From the NCBI GenBank assembly GCA_903882725.1, contig CAIRYF010000103.1, positions 1 to 20,831 of the forward strand: a DNA stretch of 20,831 nt. Reading direction: 5' to 3'. How positions within the stretch are numbered: position 1 is the first letter of the stretch; each line of letters starts with the position of its first letter. The position numbers were made by a program, and so were the translations under genes. Positions 1 to 9,023 of this stretch are shown piece after piece. The DNA is from an uncultured Simplicispira sp. GTDB taxonomy: Bacteria > Pseudomonadota > Gammaproteobacteria > Burkholderiales > Burkholderiaceae_C. The notes under the pieces are model-generated. The model searched no databases and had not been told where the DNA came from. It was given only the letters and a program-made list of their open reading frames with translations.

Positions 1-374
1 CCCATCTCTTTGGCGATACGTGCAATTACCGGTGCGGCACCGGTGCCCGTGCCACCGCCCATGCCAGCGGTAATGAACAACATATGTGCGCCTTGGATGG
101 CGCTGCGAATGTCTGCTTCTGCCGCTTCAGCAGCATCGCGGCCTTTATCGGGCTTGCTGCCGGCACCTAGGCCGCTTTGGCCGAGTTGGATGATGCGGTG
201 TGCAGAACTGCGTGTCAGCGCTTGCGCGTCGGTGTTGGCACTGACGAACTCCACGCCTTGTACGCTGTGCGCAATCATGTGCTCAACAGCGTTGCCGCCA
301 CCACCGCCCACACCAATCACTTTGATCTGTGTGCCTTGGTTAAATTCTTCGGCTTCGATCATTTCGATGGACAT
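1..374 (-). CDS. ftsZ: Cell division protein FtsZ, N-terminal 124 codons (cut by window edge)
   Basis: FtsZ is the tubulin-like GTPase that polymerises into the Z ring and recruits the divisome at midcell. The visible part starts [16 protein letters not shown], then shows the N-terminal nucleotide-binding glycine run [12 protein letters not shown] (about residues 19-30), the NTDAQAL segment, and the tubulin signature GGGTGTG near residue 105, followed by [13 protein letters not shown] at the edge. The T7 loop, the C-terminal domain and the FtsA/ZipA-binding tail lie outside the window. The start is the ATG at 372-374, preceded by AGGAG with seven bases of spacing. The gene follows ftsA after a 150-base gap, the largest gap between genes in the cluster, which fits a promoter of its own. 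I see nothing unusual in the visible residues. Confidence 0.98.
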   Translation of the reverse strand, partial: MSIEMIEAEEFNQGTQIKVIGVGGGGGNAVEHMIAHSVQGVEFVSANTDAQALTRSSAHRIIQLGQSGLGAGSKPDKGRDAAEAAEADIRSAIQGAHMLFITAGMGGGTGTGAAPVIARIAKEM

Positions 375-524
375 CTTGGAGCTCCTGTAACTAACAGATA
401 TATAAAACAGTAAAAAGATAAAGCAGTAAACGGGTACGCAATGACTGGCGTGATACGCATGAAAAGACCTCGGGACGCCATCGAGTGAGGTACAAAGGCC
501 TGACCCAAGAGGTGTTTGACATGA
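375..524 (-). promoter_or_regulatory. ftsA-ftsZ intergenic region, possible ftsZ promoter
   Basis: This 150-base gap sits in an otherwise gapless cluster. Read towards ftsZ, its last 50 bases are AT-rich, with a TATATA box at about 399-404 and several TTTACT-like hexamers upstream, but none at an ideal 16-18 base spacing. A good ribosome binding site (AGGAG) lies just before ftsZ. In related bacteria ftsZ is often expressed partly from its own promoter, so one here is plausible. The exact boxes are not established by the sequence. Confidence 0.3.
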
Positions 525-1754
525 TTAAAAATTACCCACAATAAAGTCTTTGAAACGACCAAAAGCGGTCTGCACTGAGCCGCTTTTTTGTGCCACTTTA
601 AAACCCCGTAAGCGTGCCAAGCGCGCTTCTTCTAGCAATCCCATCACGGTGGCAGCACGCGGCTGCGCCACCATGTCAGATAAGGCGCTGGAATACTTAG
701 GAATGCCACGGCGCACCGGTTTTAAGAAAATGTCCTCGCCCAGTTCCACCATGCCTGGCATGACCACACTGCCACCAGTGAGCACAATGCCGGACGACAA
801 CACTTCTTCAAACCCCGACTCCCGAATAACTTGCTGTACCAGTGAAAAAATCTCTTCTACACGCGGCTCAATCACGCCTGCCAATGCTTGCTTGCTGATC
901 ATACGTGGGCTGCGGTCGCCCAAACCCGGAACTTCGACCTGTGCTTCAGGGTCTGCCAGCAGTTGTTTGGCGTAGCCGCTCTCTACTTTGATGTCTTCAG
1001 CATCTTTGGTAGGGGTACGCAGCGCCATAGCGATATCGCTGGTGATAAGGTCGCCAGCGATGGGGATAACGGCTGTATGGCGAATAGCTCCACCAGTAAA
1101 AATGGCCACATCAGTGGTGCCTGCACCAATATCTACCAGCGCTACGCCCAACTCGCGCTCATCGTCGGTCAACACCGCTTGGCTCGATGCCAGCGGGTTA
1201 AGTAGCAGTTGCTCGACCTCTAAGCCGCAGCGGCGCACGCATTTGATGATATTTTCAGCAGCGCTTTGGGCACCAGTGACGATGTGGATTTTGGCCTCCA
1301 AACGGATGCCGCTCATGCCAATAGGTTCCTTTACATCTTGGCCGTCTATTACAAACTCTTGCGGCTCCACCAGCAGCAAACGTTGGTCGCTGGAAATGTT
1401 GATGGCTTTTGCCGTCTCCACCACCCGCGCCACGTCAGCAGCCGTCACCTCTTTGTCTTTGACGGCCACCATGCCGCTGGAGTTAAGTCCCCGGATATGG
1501 CTGCCAGTGATGCCGGTGTAGACGCGCTGAATTTTGCAGTCAGCCATCAGCTCGGCTTCTTTGAGCGCCATCTGAATGCTCTGCACCGTGGCGTCGATAT
1601 TGACCACCACACCGCGTTTAAGGCCGTTGCTGGGCGCTACGCCCAAGCCTGCTAGCTTGAGTGCGCCGTTGGGCAACACCTCGGCAACCACAGCCATAAT
1701 TTTGGCTGTGCCGATGTCCAGCCCTACCACCACATCTTTGTATTCTCTTGCCAT
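525..1754 (-). CDS. ftsA: Cell division protein FtsA, actin-like membrane anchor of the Z ring
   Basis: FtsA is an actin/HSP70-fold ATPase that tethers FtsZ filaments to the inner membrane and recruits later division proteins. The 409 residues match the usual length. The phosphate-1 motif is VGLDIGTAKI (10-19) and the phosphate-2 motif is DIGAGTTD (208-215). The adenosine motif GIVLTGGSVVMPG lies in the C-terminal third. The FtsA-specific 1C subdomain falls roughly at residues 85-165. The protein ends in a short amphipathic helix (GRFKDFIVGNF) that serves as membrane anchor in this family. The start ATG at 1752-1754 has only a weak, distant AAGG upstream, so translation may depend on ftsQ, whose stop lies 32 bases upstream. 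The 3-prime end contains a perfect 8-bp inverted repeat, listed separately. Confidence 0.98.
   Translation of the reverse strand: MAREYKDVVVGLDIGTAKIMAVVAEVLPNGALKLAGLGVAPSNGLKRGVVVNIDATVQSIQMALKEAELMADCKIQRVYTGITGSHIRGLNSSGMVAVKDKEVTAADVARVVETAKAINISSDQRLLLVEPQEFVIDGQDVKEPIGMSGIRLEAKIHIVTGAQSAAENIIKCVRRCGLEVEQLLLNPLASSQAVLTDDERELGVALVDIGAGTTDVAIFTGGAIRHTAVIPIAGDLITSDIAMALRTPTKDAEDIKVESGYAKQLLADPEAQVEVPGLGDRSPRMISKQALAGVIEPRVEEIFSLVQQVIRESGFEEVLSSGIVLTGGSVVMPGMVELGEDIFLKPVRRGIPKYSSALSDMVAQPRAATVMGLLEEARLARLRGFKVAQKSGSVQTAFGRFKDFIVGNF
561..587. terminator. Inverted repeat with T-run inside the 3-prime end of ftsA
   Basis: AAAAGCGG (561-568) and CCGCTTTT (580-587) form a perfect 8-bp stem around an 11-base loop. 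On the plus strand it continues into two further T residues; on the minus strand, the sense of ftsA, it ends in four T residues and then GG. It resembles a short bidirectional terminator or attenuator but lies inside the last 25 codons of ftsA. It could lower read-through into ftsZ, or be a by-product of the coding sequence. Confidence 0.3.
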
Positions 1755-1786
1755 ATCCGTGTCTGCCTTTTGTTCTTGTATTTTGC

Positions 1787-2581
1787 CTACTTGCGCGCAG
1801 CTGTCGCGCCATCGGACGCCACAGTAGTCACACCGCGCAAACGCAAGGCGTAGCCGCCGGTGTGGCGCAGATCGGCGAACTCCAGCGAATCTGCACGGCG
1901 CCGGTGTTGCGCCGCCACTTGCGCTAGCGTGCGCGTAAAACGCTGGGTGCGCTGCAGCACCTCTTCACTCGATCCCCCTCCCAGTTCAACCACCGCCCCA
2001 CCATCGAGCACCGCATTCCAGCCGCCGCGCCCTGAGAGCGTGAGCGACTCGATCTTCATGTCTAAAGCCGTAAATGCCGGCTGCAGCAAGGCGTACATCT
2101 GCAACACTTGGGCAGCGTAACCCTCGGGGCCATCGAGGCGCGGCAGATCATCTTCCTCGGTATCTTCACCGTTGGCTTCAAATACTTCACCCTGTTGATT
2201 CAACATGGCGTTGCCACTCTCGCCACCCCAGTGCGCCGTAGCGTGGTGCTCCTGCAACACTACGCGCAGTGTGCGTGGATATTCGCGGTGTATTTGTGCG
2301 CTGCGCACCCAAGGCACTTGCTCAAAGGCGTCGCGCGCTGCACCCAGGTTGATGGTAAAAAAATTGCCCACCAACTGCGGTGCCACATTGGCGCGCAGCG
2401 TGACGGCGTTGTTGTGTACAAGTTCACCCTGCACCACGATGCGCCCAATGGCAAAAGCCGGATGGCGCACCACCCACCATGCACCCGCTGCCAGCACCAA
2501 AAGAACGCAAGCCATGAATACCAGCGACGCGGCCAGATTCATAAACTTGACGTCCAAGGGTGCGGGCAGCCCAGGGTTCAT
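1787..2581 (-). CDS. ftsQ: Cell division protein FtsQ
   Basis: FtsQ is a bitopic inner-membrane protein that joins FtsL and FtsB in the complex controlling septal synthase activation. The 264 residues show a short cytoplasmic N-terminus ([13 protein letters not shown]), one transmembrane helix at about 14-36, and a periplasmic POTRA domain from about 43 to 112 ([10 protein letters not shown] to [10 protein letters not shown]). The beta domain that binds FtsB follows. I chose the ATG at 2579-2581 because it overlaps the ddlB stop as ATGA, like the neighbouring junctions, and yields the expected short cytoplasmic tail. An upstream in-frame ATG at 2659 would add 26 residues lying wholly inside ddlB and is unlikely. 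The length is close to the family norm. Confidence 0.95.
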   Translation of the reverse strand: MNPGLPAPLDVKFMNLAASLVFMACVLLVLAAGAWWVVRHPAFAIGRIVVQGELVHNNAVTLRANVAPQLVGNFFTINLGAARDAFEQVPWVRSAQIHREYPRTLRVVLQEHHATAHWGGESGNAMLNQQGEVFEANGEDTEEDDLPRLDGPEGYAAQVLQMYALLQPAFTALDMKIESLTLSGRGGWNAVLDGGAVVELGGGSSEEVLQRTQRFTRTLAQVAAQHRRRADSLEFADLRHTGGYALRLRGVTTVASDGATAARK

Positions 2582-3576
2582 GCAAGCGAGCCCTCCGTCC
2601 CGGCGGGGCAGGCTCCCTGTGGGGTGTCCAGCGTGGCGCTGACCAGCAGACGCAGACACAGATCTTCATAGCTGATGCCAGCGGCGCGCGCCGACATGGG
2701 CACCAGTGAATGCCCAGTCATGCCGGGCGAGGTGTTGATCTCTAACAAAAACGGCTGACGGTCGCTGGCGCGCACCATGATGTCAGCCCGCGCCCAACCC
2801 CGGCAGCCCAGCGAACGGTACGCTGCCACCACCACGCGGGCAATTTCGCGCTCCTCGGCCTCGGGCAAACCGCTGGGGCAGTGGTATTGCGTGTCGTCAG
2901 TGAAGTATTTGTTTTGGTAGTCGTAATTGCCTTGGGGCGCGACGATGCGGATCAGCGGCAGGGCCTGCGCGCTGGCACCTTCGCCCAGCACCGGGCAAGT
3001 GGTTTCGTCGCCAGCAATGAACTGTTCGCACAGCACTTCGGGGTCGTAGCGCGCGGCCAAGGCGTAGGCTTGGGCGCACTCGGCGTCGGTGTAGACCTTG
3101 GTCAGGCCGATGGTCGAGCCTTCGCGCGCGGGTTTGACGATCATCGGCGCGCCCAGTGCCAGCAGCGCGCGCTCGGTGTCAGCCGGGCTATCGACCAAGC
3201 GCCAGTCGGGTGTAGGCAAACCATCGGCGCGCCACAGGCGCTTGGTCATGATTTTGTCCATGGCAATGCTCGACGCCAGCACGCCGGAGCCGGTATAGGG
3301 AATGCCCATCAACTCCAGCGCGCCCTGCACCGTGCCGTCCTCGCCGTGGCGGCCATGCAAGGCAATAAAACAGCGCGCATACCCCTGCTGCTGCAACACA
3401 TTAAGGCTGGTGTGGGCCGGGTCAAAGGCGTGTGCATCCACACCGCGCGTGCGCAGCGCTTGCAGCACGCCGCTGCCGGACATGATTGAAACTTCGCGCT
3501 CGGCCGATGCGCCGCCCATCAGAACGGCGACCTTGCCCAACGCGGCAATGTCTATTTTTGAGTCAAATAAGGTCAT
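2578..3576 (-). CDS. ddlB: D-alanine--D-alanine ligase
   Basis: The enzyme joins two D-alanines with ATP in the cytoplasm to make the dipeptide that MurF adds to the UDP-MurNAc-tripeptide. The 332-residue protein is an ATP-grasp ligase. It has an N-terminal domain with [17 protein letters not shown] (about 14-30), [14 protein letters not shown], and [20 protein letters not shown]. The central ATP-grasp region carries [13 protein letters not shown] and the C-terminal metal-binding strand carries [15 protein letters not shown]. The Ser in EREVSIMSG and the Tyr in NYDYQNKYF sit where the family keeps its active-site residues. It overlaps murC upstream and ftsQ downstream by four bases each. That location identifies it as the dcw-linked DdlB. 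A second Ddl elsewhere cannot be excluded. Confidence 0.97.
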   Translation of the reverse strand: MTLFDSKIDIAALGKVAVLMGGASAEREVSIMSGSGVLQALRTRGVDAHAFDPAHTSLNVLQQQGYARCFIALHGRHGEDGTVQGALELMGIPYTGSGVLASSIAMDKIMTKRLWRADGLPTPDWRLVDSPADTERALLALGAPMIVKPAREGSTIGLTKVYTDAECAQAYALAARYDPEVLCEQFIAGDETTCPVLGEGASAQALPLIRIVAPQGNYDYQNKYFTDDTQYHCPSGLPEAEEREIARVVVAAYRSLGCRGWARADIMVRASDRQPFLLEINTSPGMTGHSLVPMSARAAGISYEDLCLRLLVSATLDTPQGACPAGTEGSLA

Positions 3577-5006
3577 AACGCGCTCCCATCCAGCGCCAGT
3601 AGCTCGCTATTTTGTAGCAGATCTGCGATTTTTGCGGCAACTGTCCCAATGGTTCCTGCGCCCATACACAGCACGACGTCACCCGCGCGCGCATTGTCCG
3701 CTATGGTCTGTGGTAAATCTGCCACATTGGCCACAAATAGCGGCTCTACCCGACCGGCCAAGCGCAACGCGCGCGCCAGCGCCCGGCCATCGGCACCGAC
3801 GATGGGTGCCTCGCCAGCGGCGTAGACCTCGGTCAACAGCACCGCATCGGCATGGCCCAAAACCTCGATGAAATCTTCAAAACAATCGCGGGTACGGGTA
3901 TAGCGGTGCGGCTGAAACGCCAACACCAAGCGCTGGCCCGGAAAAGCACCGCGCGCCGCCGCCAGCGTGGCCGCCATCTCCACCGGATGATGGCCGTAGT
4001 CGTCGATGATGGTGAAATGGCCGCCCCCGTGCGCCGGCAAATCGCCATAGCGCTGAAAACGCCGACCCACCCCCTTGAAACTGGCCAGCGCGCGCAGCAC
4101 TGCGGCGTCGTCAATGCCCAGCTCCACCGCCACCGCCATCGCCGCCAGCGCGTTGAGCACATTGTGATCACCCGCCAAGTTCAGCACCACGTCCATATCT
4201 GGCAGGCTGACGCCATTGCGCCGCTGCACTGTAAAGTGCATTTGCCCAGCCACGGCACGCACGTTGACGGCGCGCACCTGTGCCTCGGCACTGAAGCCGT
4301 AACTGGTCACCGGGCGGGCGATTTGGTCAAGGATGTCGCGCACGGCAGCGTCGTCAATGCAGACAATGGCAGCGCCATAAAACGGCATCCGGTGCAAAAA
4401 CTCGACAAACGCCTTTTTCAAGCGGCCAAAGTCGTGGCCGTAGGTTTCCATGTGGTCGGCGTCGATGTTGGTCACCACTGCCATCACCGGCAGCAGGTTC
4501 AAGAACGAGGCGTCGGACTCGTCGGCTTCGACAATGATGTAGTCGCCTTGGCCCAGCCGCGCATTGGCACCAGCGCTGTTGAGACGCCCACCAATCACAA
4601 ACGTCGGATCCAAGTCGGCCTCGGCCAGCACGCTGGTGACTAGGCTGGTTGTCGTGGTTTTGCCGTGCGCGCCAGCAATAGCAATGCCGCGCTTAAGGCG
4701 CATCAACTCGGCCAGCATCAGTGCGCGCGGCACGACCGGGATTTTTTTCTCACGCGCGGCCAGCACTTCGGGGTTGTCGGCCCGCACTGCGGTTGAAGTA
4801 ACGACGGCATCCGCGCCAGCGATGTGCGCCGCCGCGTGGCCAACGTGGATAGCTATGCCCAACGTTTGCAGCCGACGCAGCACCGCGCTGTCGGCCAAGT
4901 CGGAACCGGTGACGGCATAGCCCAGGTTGTGCATGACTTCGGCAATGCCGCTCATGCCCGAGCCGCCAATGCCAACAAAATGGATGTGGTGGATAGCGTG
5001 CTTCAT
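3573..5006 (-). CDS. murC: UDP-N-acetylmuramate--L-alanine ligase
   Basis: MurC adds L-alanine to UDP-MurNAc with ATP, the first amino-acid step of the stem peptide. The 477 residues comprise an N-terminal UDP-binding Rossmann domain ([16 protein letters not shown], about 9-24), a central ATPase domain with the P-loop AGAHGKTTT (111-119) and [13 protein letters not shown], and a C-terminal ligase domain with DDYGHHPVE and [11 protein letters not shown]. The start is the ATG at 5004-5006, overlapping the murG stop as ATGA. An upstream ATG adding six residues inside murG is less likely. The C-terminal tail (about 463-473, [10 protein letters not shown]) is encoded by a copy of the dispersed repeat described below, so the extreme end of this MurC may be recently remodelled; the catalytic parts look intact. 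Confidence 0.97.
   Translation of the reverse strand: MKHAIHHIHFVGIGGSGMSGIAEVMHNLGYAVTGSDLADSAVLRRLQTLGIAIHVGHAAAHIAGADAVVTSTAVRADNPEVLAAREKKIPVVPRALMLAELMRLKRGIAIAGAHGKTTTTSLVTSVLAEADLDPTFVIGGRLNSAGANARLGQGDYIIVEADESDASFLNLLPVMAVVTNIDADHMETYGHDFGRLKKAFVEFLHRMPFYGAAIVCIDDAAVRDILDQIARPVTSYGFSAEAQVRAVNVRAVAGQMHFTVQRRNGVSLPDMDVVLNLAGDHNVLNALAAMAVAVELGIDDAAVLRALASFKGVGRRFQRYGDLPAHGGGHFTIIDDYGHHPVEMAATLAAARGAFPGQRLVLAFQPHRYTRTRDCFEDFIEVLGHADAVLLTEVYAAGEAPIVGADGRALARALRLAGRVEPLFVANVADLPQTIADNARAGDVVLCMGAGTIGTVAAKIADLLQNSELLALDGSAL
3588..3618 (-). repeat. Dispersed repeat copy in the 3-prime end of murC
   Basis: Read on the minus strand from 3618, this begins GCTACAAAATA, has AGC at position 15 and GGCGCT at 22. 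These are the same landmarks at the same spacing as the copies in murG and murE. By hand count 20 of the first 28 bases match the murG copy. It encodes [11 protein letters not shown] within the last 15 codons of MurC, in the same reading phase as the murG and murE copies. Similarity fades beyond position 28, towards the murC stop. Confidence 0.7.
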
Positions 5007-6091
5007 GCGGCCAGTGCCTCGCACGCGGCAACCACTTCGTGGGTAGCGTTGATTTTTTGCATCTTTTTGGCCTCTAGCGCCCTGTTTATAAGCGCTGTGC
5101 GCTCCATATTTTGTAGCATTTGAGCTAATCCTTGTGCTGTCATATCGCGCTGCTGTAGTAGCCAGCCGCCGCCCGCCTGCACCAAAAATTGTGCGTTGGT
5201 GGTTTGGTGGTCGTCCACCGCCGACGGAAACGGCACAAACACCGCCGCCGCGCCAACGGCAGCAATTTCAGTGACCGTGCTGGCACCGGCGCGGCAGACG
5301 ATGATGTCCGCCGCCGCAAACGCGCTGGCGGTGTCGTCAATGAAAGGGGTGAGTTCGGCCTCGACACCGGCGGCGGCGTAGTTGGCGCGCAGGGCGTCAA
5401 TTTGCGCCGCACCGCTTTGGTGCGTGACCAACGGACGCTGCTGTGCGGGAATCAGCGCCAGCGCCTGCGGCACGATGTCGTTGAGCGCGCGCGCGCCCAA
5501 ACTGCCACCAACCACCAACAGGCGCAGCGGCCCGCTGCGCCCGGCAAAGCGCTCGATGGGCCCGGGCTGCTGGGTGAAAGCGGCGCGCAGCGGATTGCCG
5601 ACCCAAGCAGCGTGCGCAAAAACGTTCGGAAAGGCAGTAAACACCCGCGACGCCACCCGCGCCAGCAGCTTGTTGGCCATGCCAGCGACAGAGTTTTGTT
5701 CGTGCAGCACCAGCGGCGTGCCCGCCAGTCGCGCCATCATGCCGCCCGGAAAGCTGATGTAGCCGCCCAAGCCGACGACCACATCGGGCTGCACCCGCCG
5801 CACCACGGCACGCGCCTGCCAAAACGCCCGCGCCAGCCGCAGCGGCAAACGCAGCAGCGTCATCACACCTTTGCCGCGCACGCCAGAAAAATCAATCGTC
5901 TCCAGCGCAAAGCCGTGCGCGGGCACGATGCGCGCCTCCATGCTGGCCGGTGCGCCCAGCCAATGCACGCGCCAGCCACGCGCGCGCAGCTCTTGGGCGA
6001 CGGCCAGTCCCGGAAAAATATGGCCGCCGGTGCCACCGGCCATGATCAGCGCGGTTTTGCCCTGGACAGGGTTGTGGGGTGCTGTTGTCAT
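5003..6091 (-). CDS. murG: Undecaprenyldiphospho-muramoylpentapeptide beta-N-acetylglucosaminyltransferase
   Basis: MurG transfers GlcNAc from UDP-GlcNAc to lipid I at the inner face of the cytoplasmic membrane, giving lipid II. The 362 residues have a GT-B fold. The glycine loop [10 protein letters not shown] is at 19-28. [12 protein letters not shown] (about 130-141) precedes the linker, a second glycine loop [12 protein letters not shown] lies at about 194-205, and the donor-site region runs from [11 protein letters not shown] to [16 protein letters not shown]. The start ATG overlaps the ftsW stop as ATGA. A longer in-frame opening up to 6397 reads through ftsW and is rejected because the G-loop would then lie far from the N-terminus. 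Residues 326-335 ([10 protein letters not shown]) and the following segment come from a full-length dispersed repeat. Confidence 0.97.
   Translation of the reverse strand: MTTAPHNPVQGKTALIMAGGTGGHIFPGLAVAQELRARGWRVHWLGAPASMEARIVPAHGFALETIDFSGVRGKGVMTLLRLPLRLARAFWQARAVVRRVQPDVVVGLGGYISFPGGMMARLAGTPLVLHEQNSVAGMANKLLARVASRVFTAFPNVFAHAAWVGNPLRAAFTQQPGPIERFAGRSGPLRLLVVGGSLGARALNDIVPQALALIPAQQRPLVTHQSGAAQIDALRANYAAAGVEAELTPFIDDTASAFAAADIIVCRAGASTVTEIAAVGAAAVFVPFPSAVDDHQTTNAQFLVQAGGGWLLQQRDMTAQGLAQMLQNMERTALINRALEAKKMQKINATHEVVAACEALAA
5055..5117 (-). repeat. Dispersed 63-bp repeat, full-length copy inside murG
   Basis: Read from 5117 downward, the copy has GCTACAAAATA at 1, AGC at 15, AGCGCTTAT at 22, GCGCT at 38, AGAGGCC at 43, GAT at 55 and CAAAA at 59-63. 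AGCGC and GCGCT form inverted arms at fwd 5076-5096. The intergenic copy at 16674-16736 has the same landmarks with no indel over 63 bases (38 of 63 identical by hand count). Here the repeat is read through as part of MurG, encoding about residues 325-346. Confidence 0.75.
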
Positions 6092-7389
6092 GCCGAACCC
6101 CCGTGGCTGCGCGCCGAGGCGGAGGTGCTGTCGCCTGCGCGCATCAGCAGTTTGTTTTCGTAGTCGATGCGAAACACCACTGCCAGCGCCACCATGTTCA
6201 TCAAAATGGCCGAGCCGCCAAAGCTCATGAGCGGCAGCGTCAAGCCCTTGGTGGGCAGCGCGCCCAAGTTCACACCGACATTGATGAAGGCCTGAAAACC
6301 CATCCAGATAGCCACGCCTTGCGCTACCAAACCGGCAAACACGCGGTCGAGCGAAATGGCTTGGCGGCCAATGTTCATGATGCGCCGCGTCATCCACAAA
6401 AACAGCAGCAGCAGGGTGAGTACGCCCATCAGGCCAAATTCTTCGCCAATCACGGCGACCATGAAGTCGGTGTGCGCCTCGGGCAGCCAGTGCAGTTTTT
6501 CAACGCTGCCGCCCAAACCAACGCCAAACACCTCACCACGGCCAATAGCGATCAGCGAATGCGTCAGCTGGTAACCCTTGGCCAAGGCATTGTTCTCGCT
6601 CCACGGGTCAAGATAAGCAAAAATGCGCGCGCGCCGGTAGTCGTTAAAGGCAATCATCAGCCCAAAGGCCGACACCAGCACCGTGCCAATCATGATGAAC
6701 ATACGGATGTTGACGCCGCCCAAAAACAAAATACCCATGGCAACCACGGCAATCACCATGAATGCGCCCATGTCTGGCTCGGCCAACAGCAGTGCCCCCA
6801 CCAAGCCCACCGCTATCCCCATCGGTAGCACGGCGCGAAAAAAATGCTCTTTGACATCCATTTTGCGGCACATATAGTCGGCGGCGTAAATCAGCACGGA
6901 AAACTTGGCCAGCTCTGATGGCTGAAAATTCATCACCCCCAGCGACAACCAGCGCCGCGCGCCGTTGACCACCGTGCCCACGTGCGGCACCAACACCAGC
7001 ATCAACAGACCGATCGACACCACAAACAGCACGCGCGCCGAACGCTCCCAAGTGGACATAGAAATCTGAAACGTCAGCAGCGCGACAACCAAGCCAATCG
7101 CCAGCGACATCGCATGGCGCACCAAAAAATGCGTTGGTGCAATCTTGCCAAAGCGCGGGTTCTGCGGCATAGCAATCGAGGCCGAATACACCATCACCAG
7201 CCCCCAGGCCAGCAGCGCCACCACCACCCACAGCAGCGTTTGGTCAAACCCCAGTACGTGTGCTGGCGTGGCCGTGGTGCGGCGATATTCCATGCCGCCC
7301 ACGCGCACCGGCAGCACATCCACCGCCTTGCTGGGCAGGCCACCAAACCAGCTACTTAGGCGTGCAAAAGCGTTGGGCCTCTTGCTCAT
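6088..7389 (-). CDS. ftsW: SEDS peptidoglycan glycosyltransferase FtsW
   Basis: FtsW polymerises lipid II into glycan strands at the septum together with FtsI. The 433 residues form a polytopic membrane protein with about ten predicted helices after a roughly 55-residue cytoplasmic N-terminus. Typical SEDS segments are visible: YSASIAMP after the first helix, [24 protein letters not shown]-region equivalents around [58 protein letters not shown], and the C-terminal [14 protein letters not shown]. The start ATG at 7387-7389 overlaps the murD stop as ATGA; earlier in-frame ATGs lie inside murD. It sits directly upstream of murG in a coupled arrangement. It is distinguished from RodA by this position and by the FtsW-type C-terminus. 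Confidence 0.97.
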   Translation of the reverse strand: MSKRPNAFARLSSWFGGLPSKAVDVLPVRVGGMEYRRTTATPAHVLGFDQTLLWVVVALLAWGLVMVYSASIAMPQNPRFGKIAPTHFLVRHAMSLAIGLVVALLTFQISMSTWERSARVLFVVSIGLLMLVLVPHVGTVVNGARRWLSLGVMNFQPSELAKFSVLIYAADYMCRKMDVKEHFFRAVLPMGIAVGLVGALLLAEPDMGAFMVIAVVAMGILFLGGVNIRMFIMIGTVLVSAFGLMIAFNDYRRARIFAYLDPWSENNALAKGYQLTHSLIAIGRGEVFGVGLGGSVEKLHWLPEAHTDFMVAVIGEEFGLMGVLTLLLLFLWMTRRIMNIGRQAISLDRVFAGLVAQGVAIWMGFQAFINVGVNLGALPTKGLTLPLMSFGGSAILMNMVALAVVFRIDYENKLLMRAGDSTSASARSHGGSA

Positions 7390-9023
7390 GGCGCTCCTTC
7401 TAGCGTCTGACCGGCGTCCAGTGCCAGTGCCTGCACTGCTGCACAAAAGACCTGCGCGCGGTGCCCATAGCCGTTAAACATATCAAAACTTGCGCAAGCG
7501 GGCGACAGCAGCACTGCGTCGCCGGGGCGAGCGTGCTGCGCCGCCATGCGTACCGCTTGCGCCATATCAGAGGCGTCTAGCAGTGGCACACCGGCGTGCG
7601 CCAGCGCACTGCGGATCAGTGGTGCATCGCGGCCTATCAGCACCACCACACGGGCGTAGCGTGCTACCGGTACGGCCAGCGGGGCAAAGTCTTGCCCCTT
7701 GCCATCACCGCCCAAAATCACGGCTATGCGCCGCTCGGCACCCAGCCCAGCCAGCGCAGCCGCAGTAGCGCCGACGTTGGTGCCCTTGCTGTCATCAAAG
7801 TATTCAAGGCCATCGAGCAGGCCGATAGACTGCACGCGGTGCGGCTCGCCGCAATATTCGCGCAGGCCGTACAGCATGGGAGCCAGCGCGCACCCCGCAG
7901 CGTGTGCCAGTGCCAGCGCGGCCAGTGCGTTGGTGGCGTTGTGTCGACCCCGAATGCGCAGGGCATCTGCTGGCATCAGGCGCTGGATATGCAGCGGCTC
8001 GATCTCGATGCTGGCGCCGACTCCAGTATGGGTGCCGCGCGTGCGCCGCTGGGGCGTGTCATCTGCCGGCTGTGCGCGCACCAGCCAGGCCATGCCGTTG
8101 ACGGTTTCAATGCCAAAGTCACCAGGACGCTGGGGCAGGTCAGCGCCAAAAGTGGTGTAGCTGCGCCACTGTGATTTTTGTGATTTTTGTGATTTTTGTG
8201 ATTTTTGTGATTTTTGTGATTTTTGTGATTTGACCCGGGGAGGCTCAGGCAACATGGCCATCACCGTCGGGTCTTCGCGGTGAAGCACCAGCAGCGCCTC
8301 ATGGCCAAAAATGCGCGCTTTGGCACCCGCATAGGCAGCCAAGCTGCCGTGCCAGTCCAAATGGTCTTGCGTCACGTTGAGCACCACCCCAGCGGTGGGC
8401 TCAAAGTTATCCACCCCATCGGCAGCAGCATCAAGCTGAAAACTCGACAACTCCAGCACCCACACCGCTGGCAGCGTGCCTGCGTTCAGGTGCGTTGTCA
8501 GAGTGTCCAGCAGCGTGGGGCCGATATTGCCTGCCACGGCCACGGACTGGCCTGCACGATCGACCAGTTGGCGCGTCAGCGACGTCACCGTGGTTTTGCC
8601 ATTGGTGCCAGTGATGGCCAGCACCGCCGGTGCATAGCCTTGCGTGGTGCGCAAACTGCGCAGCGCCATAGAATATAGGCTTAATTCGCCTCCAACCCTT
8701 ATTCCATCTGCGCTTGCAGCTATTAAAACAGAAGCGATACTGGCGGGACTCAAACCGGGCGAACGGTAGATGGCATCCAACCCTTGGCCTGTTACCAGAG
8801 CAGCATCCAAGGTGCCTGCCACAAAGCGCACCTGCGCCATCTCAGCCTGCAAAGCGGCCAGCTGTGGCGGTGCCATGCGCGTGTCGGCCACCGTGACTTG
8901 CGCACCGCAGCGCACGCACCAGCGCGCCATGGCCAAGCCAGAATCGCCCAAGCCCAACACCAAAACCTTGCGGCCTTGCAAAGGAGTCATCAGGTCTTGT
9001 ACGGGGGAGAAGTCGGTGTTCAT
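7386..9023 (-). CDS. murD: UDP-N-acetylmuramoyl-L-alanine--D-glutamate ligase, with Lys-Ser-Gln repeat insert
   Basis: MurD adds D-glutamate to UDP-MurNAc-L-Ala. The 545 residues are long for the family (E. coli MurD has 438). The N-terminal Rossmann domain begins [17 protein letters not shown] (about 19-35), the P-loop is TGTNGKTTV (138-146), ELSSFQLD and [24 protein letters not shown] follow, and the C-terminal domain shows [30 protein letters not shown] and [11 protein letters not shown]. Residues 265-285 are seven consecutive KSQ triplets from a 9-bp microsatellite. They lie in the central domain between [13 protein letters not shown] and a variable stretch (about 286-350), which accounts for much of the extra length. 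The start overlaps the mraY stop as [12 protein letters not shown], 11 residues later, is an alternative start. Residues 97-107 may derive from the dispersed repeat. Confidence 0.96.
   Translation of the reverse strand: MNTDFSPVQDLMTPLQGRKVLVLGLGDSGLAMARWCVRCGAQVTVADTRMAPPQLAALQAEMAQVRFVAGTLDAALVTGQGLDAIYRSPGLSPASIASVLIAASADGIRVGGELSLYSMALRSLRTTQGYAPAVLAITGTNGKTTVTSLTRQLVDRAGQSVAVAGNIGPTLLDTLTTHLNAGTLPAVWVLELSSFQLDAAADGVDNFEPTAGVVLNVTQDHLDWHGSLAAYAGAKARIFGHEALLVLHREDPTVMAMLPEPPRVKSQKSQKSQKSQKSQKSQKSQWRSYTTFGADLPQRPGDFGIETVNGMAWLVRAQPADDTPQRRTRGTHTGVGASIEIEPLHIQRLMPADALRIRGRHNATNALAALALAHAAGCALAPMLYGLREYCGEPHRVQSIGLLDGLEYFDDSKGTNVGATAAALAGLGAERRIAVILGGDGKGQDFAPLAVPVARYARVVVLIGRDAPLIRSALAHAGVPLLDASDMAQAVRMAAQHARPGDAVLLSPACASFDMFNGYGHRAQVFCAAVQALALDAGQTLEGAP
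8172..8231 (-). repeat. 9-bp tandem repeat (six full units plus a part) inside murD
   Basis: On the plus strand the unit TGATTTTTG occurs six times without error from 8172 to 8225, followed by a partial TGATTT. On the coding strand each unit reads AAA TCA CAA, that is Lys-Ser-Gln, giving seven KSQ triplets, the last ending in CAG. Because the unit is nine bases, gain or loss of units keeps murD in frame. The A+T-rich composition contrasts sharply with the GC-rich flanks. Confidence 0.97.
8703..8735 (-). repeat. Possible diverged dispersed-repeat copy in murD
   Basis: Read from 8735 on the minus strand it has GCT at 1, AGCTGC at 15 and AAGCGC at 21, the same spacing as the murG, murE, murC and intergenic copies, but the bases between differ and the reading phase is different. 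The segment encodes [12 protein letters not shown] with codons TTA, ATA and AGG, which stand out in this GC-rich gene. The local AT-richness extends to about 8675. A chance match is possible. Confidence 0.35.

Noticed and set aside
3852-4643. Long His/Gln/Arg-rich frames antisense to murC, murG and others
   Set aside because: They are the GC-skewed antisense shadows of well-identified genes and show no start signals or domain motifs.
5003-6397. Extended murG frame starting at 6397
   Set aside because: The extra 102 residues lie inside ftsW and have unnatural composition; the ATG overlapping the ftsW stop places the G-loop at residue 19 as expected.
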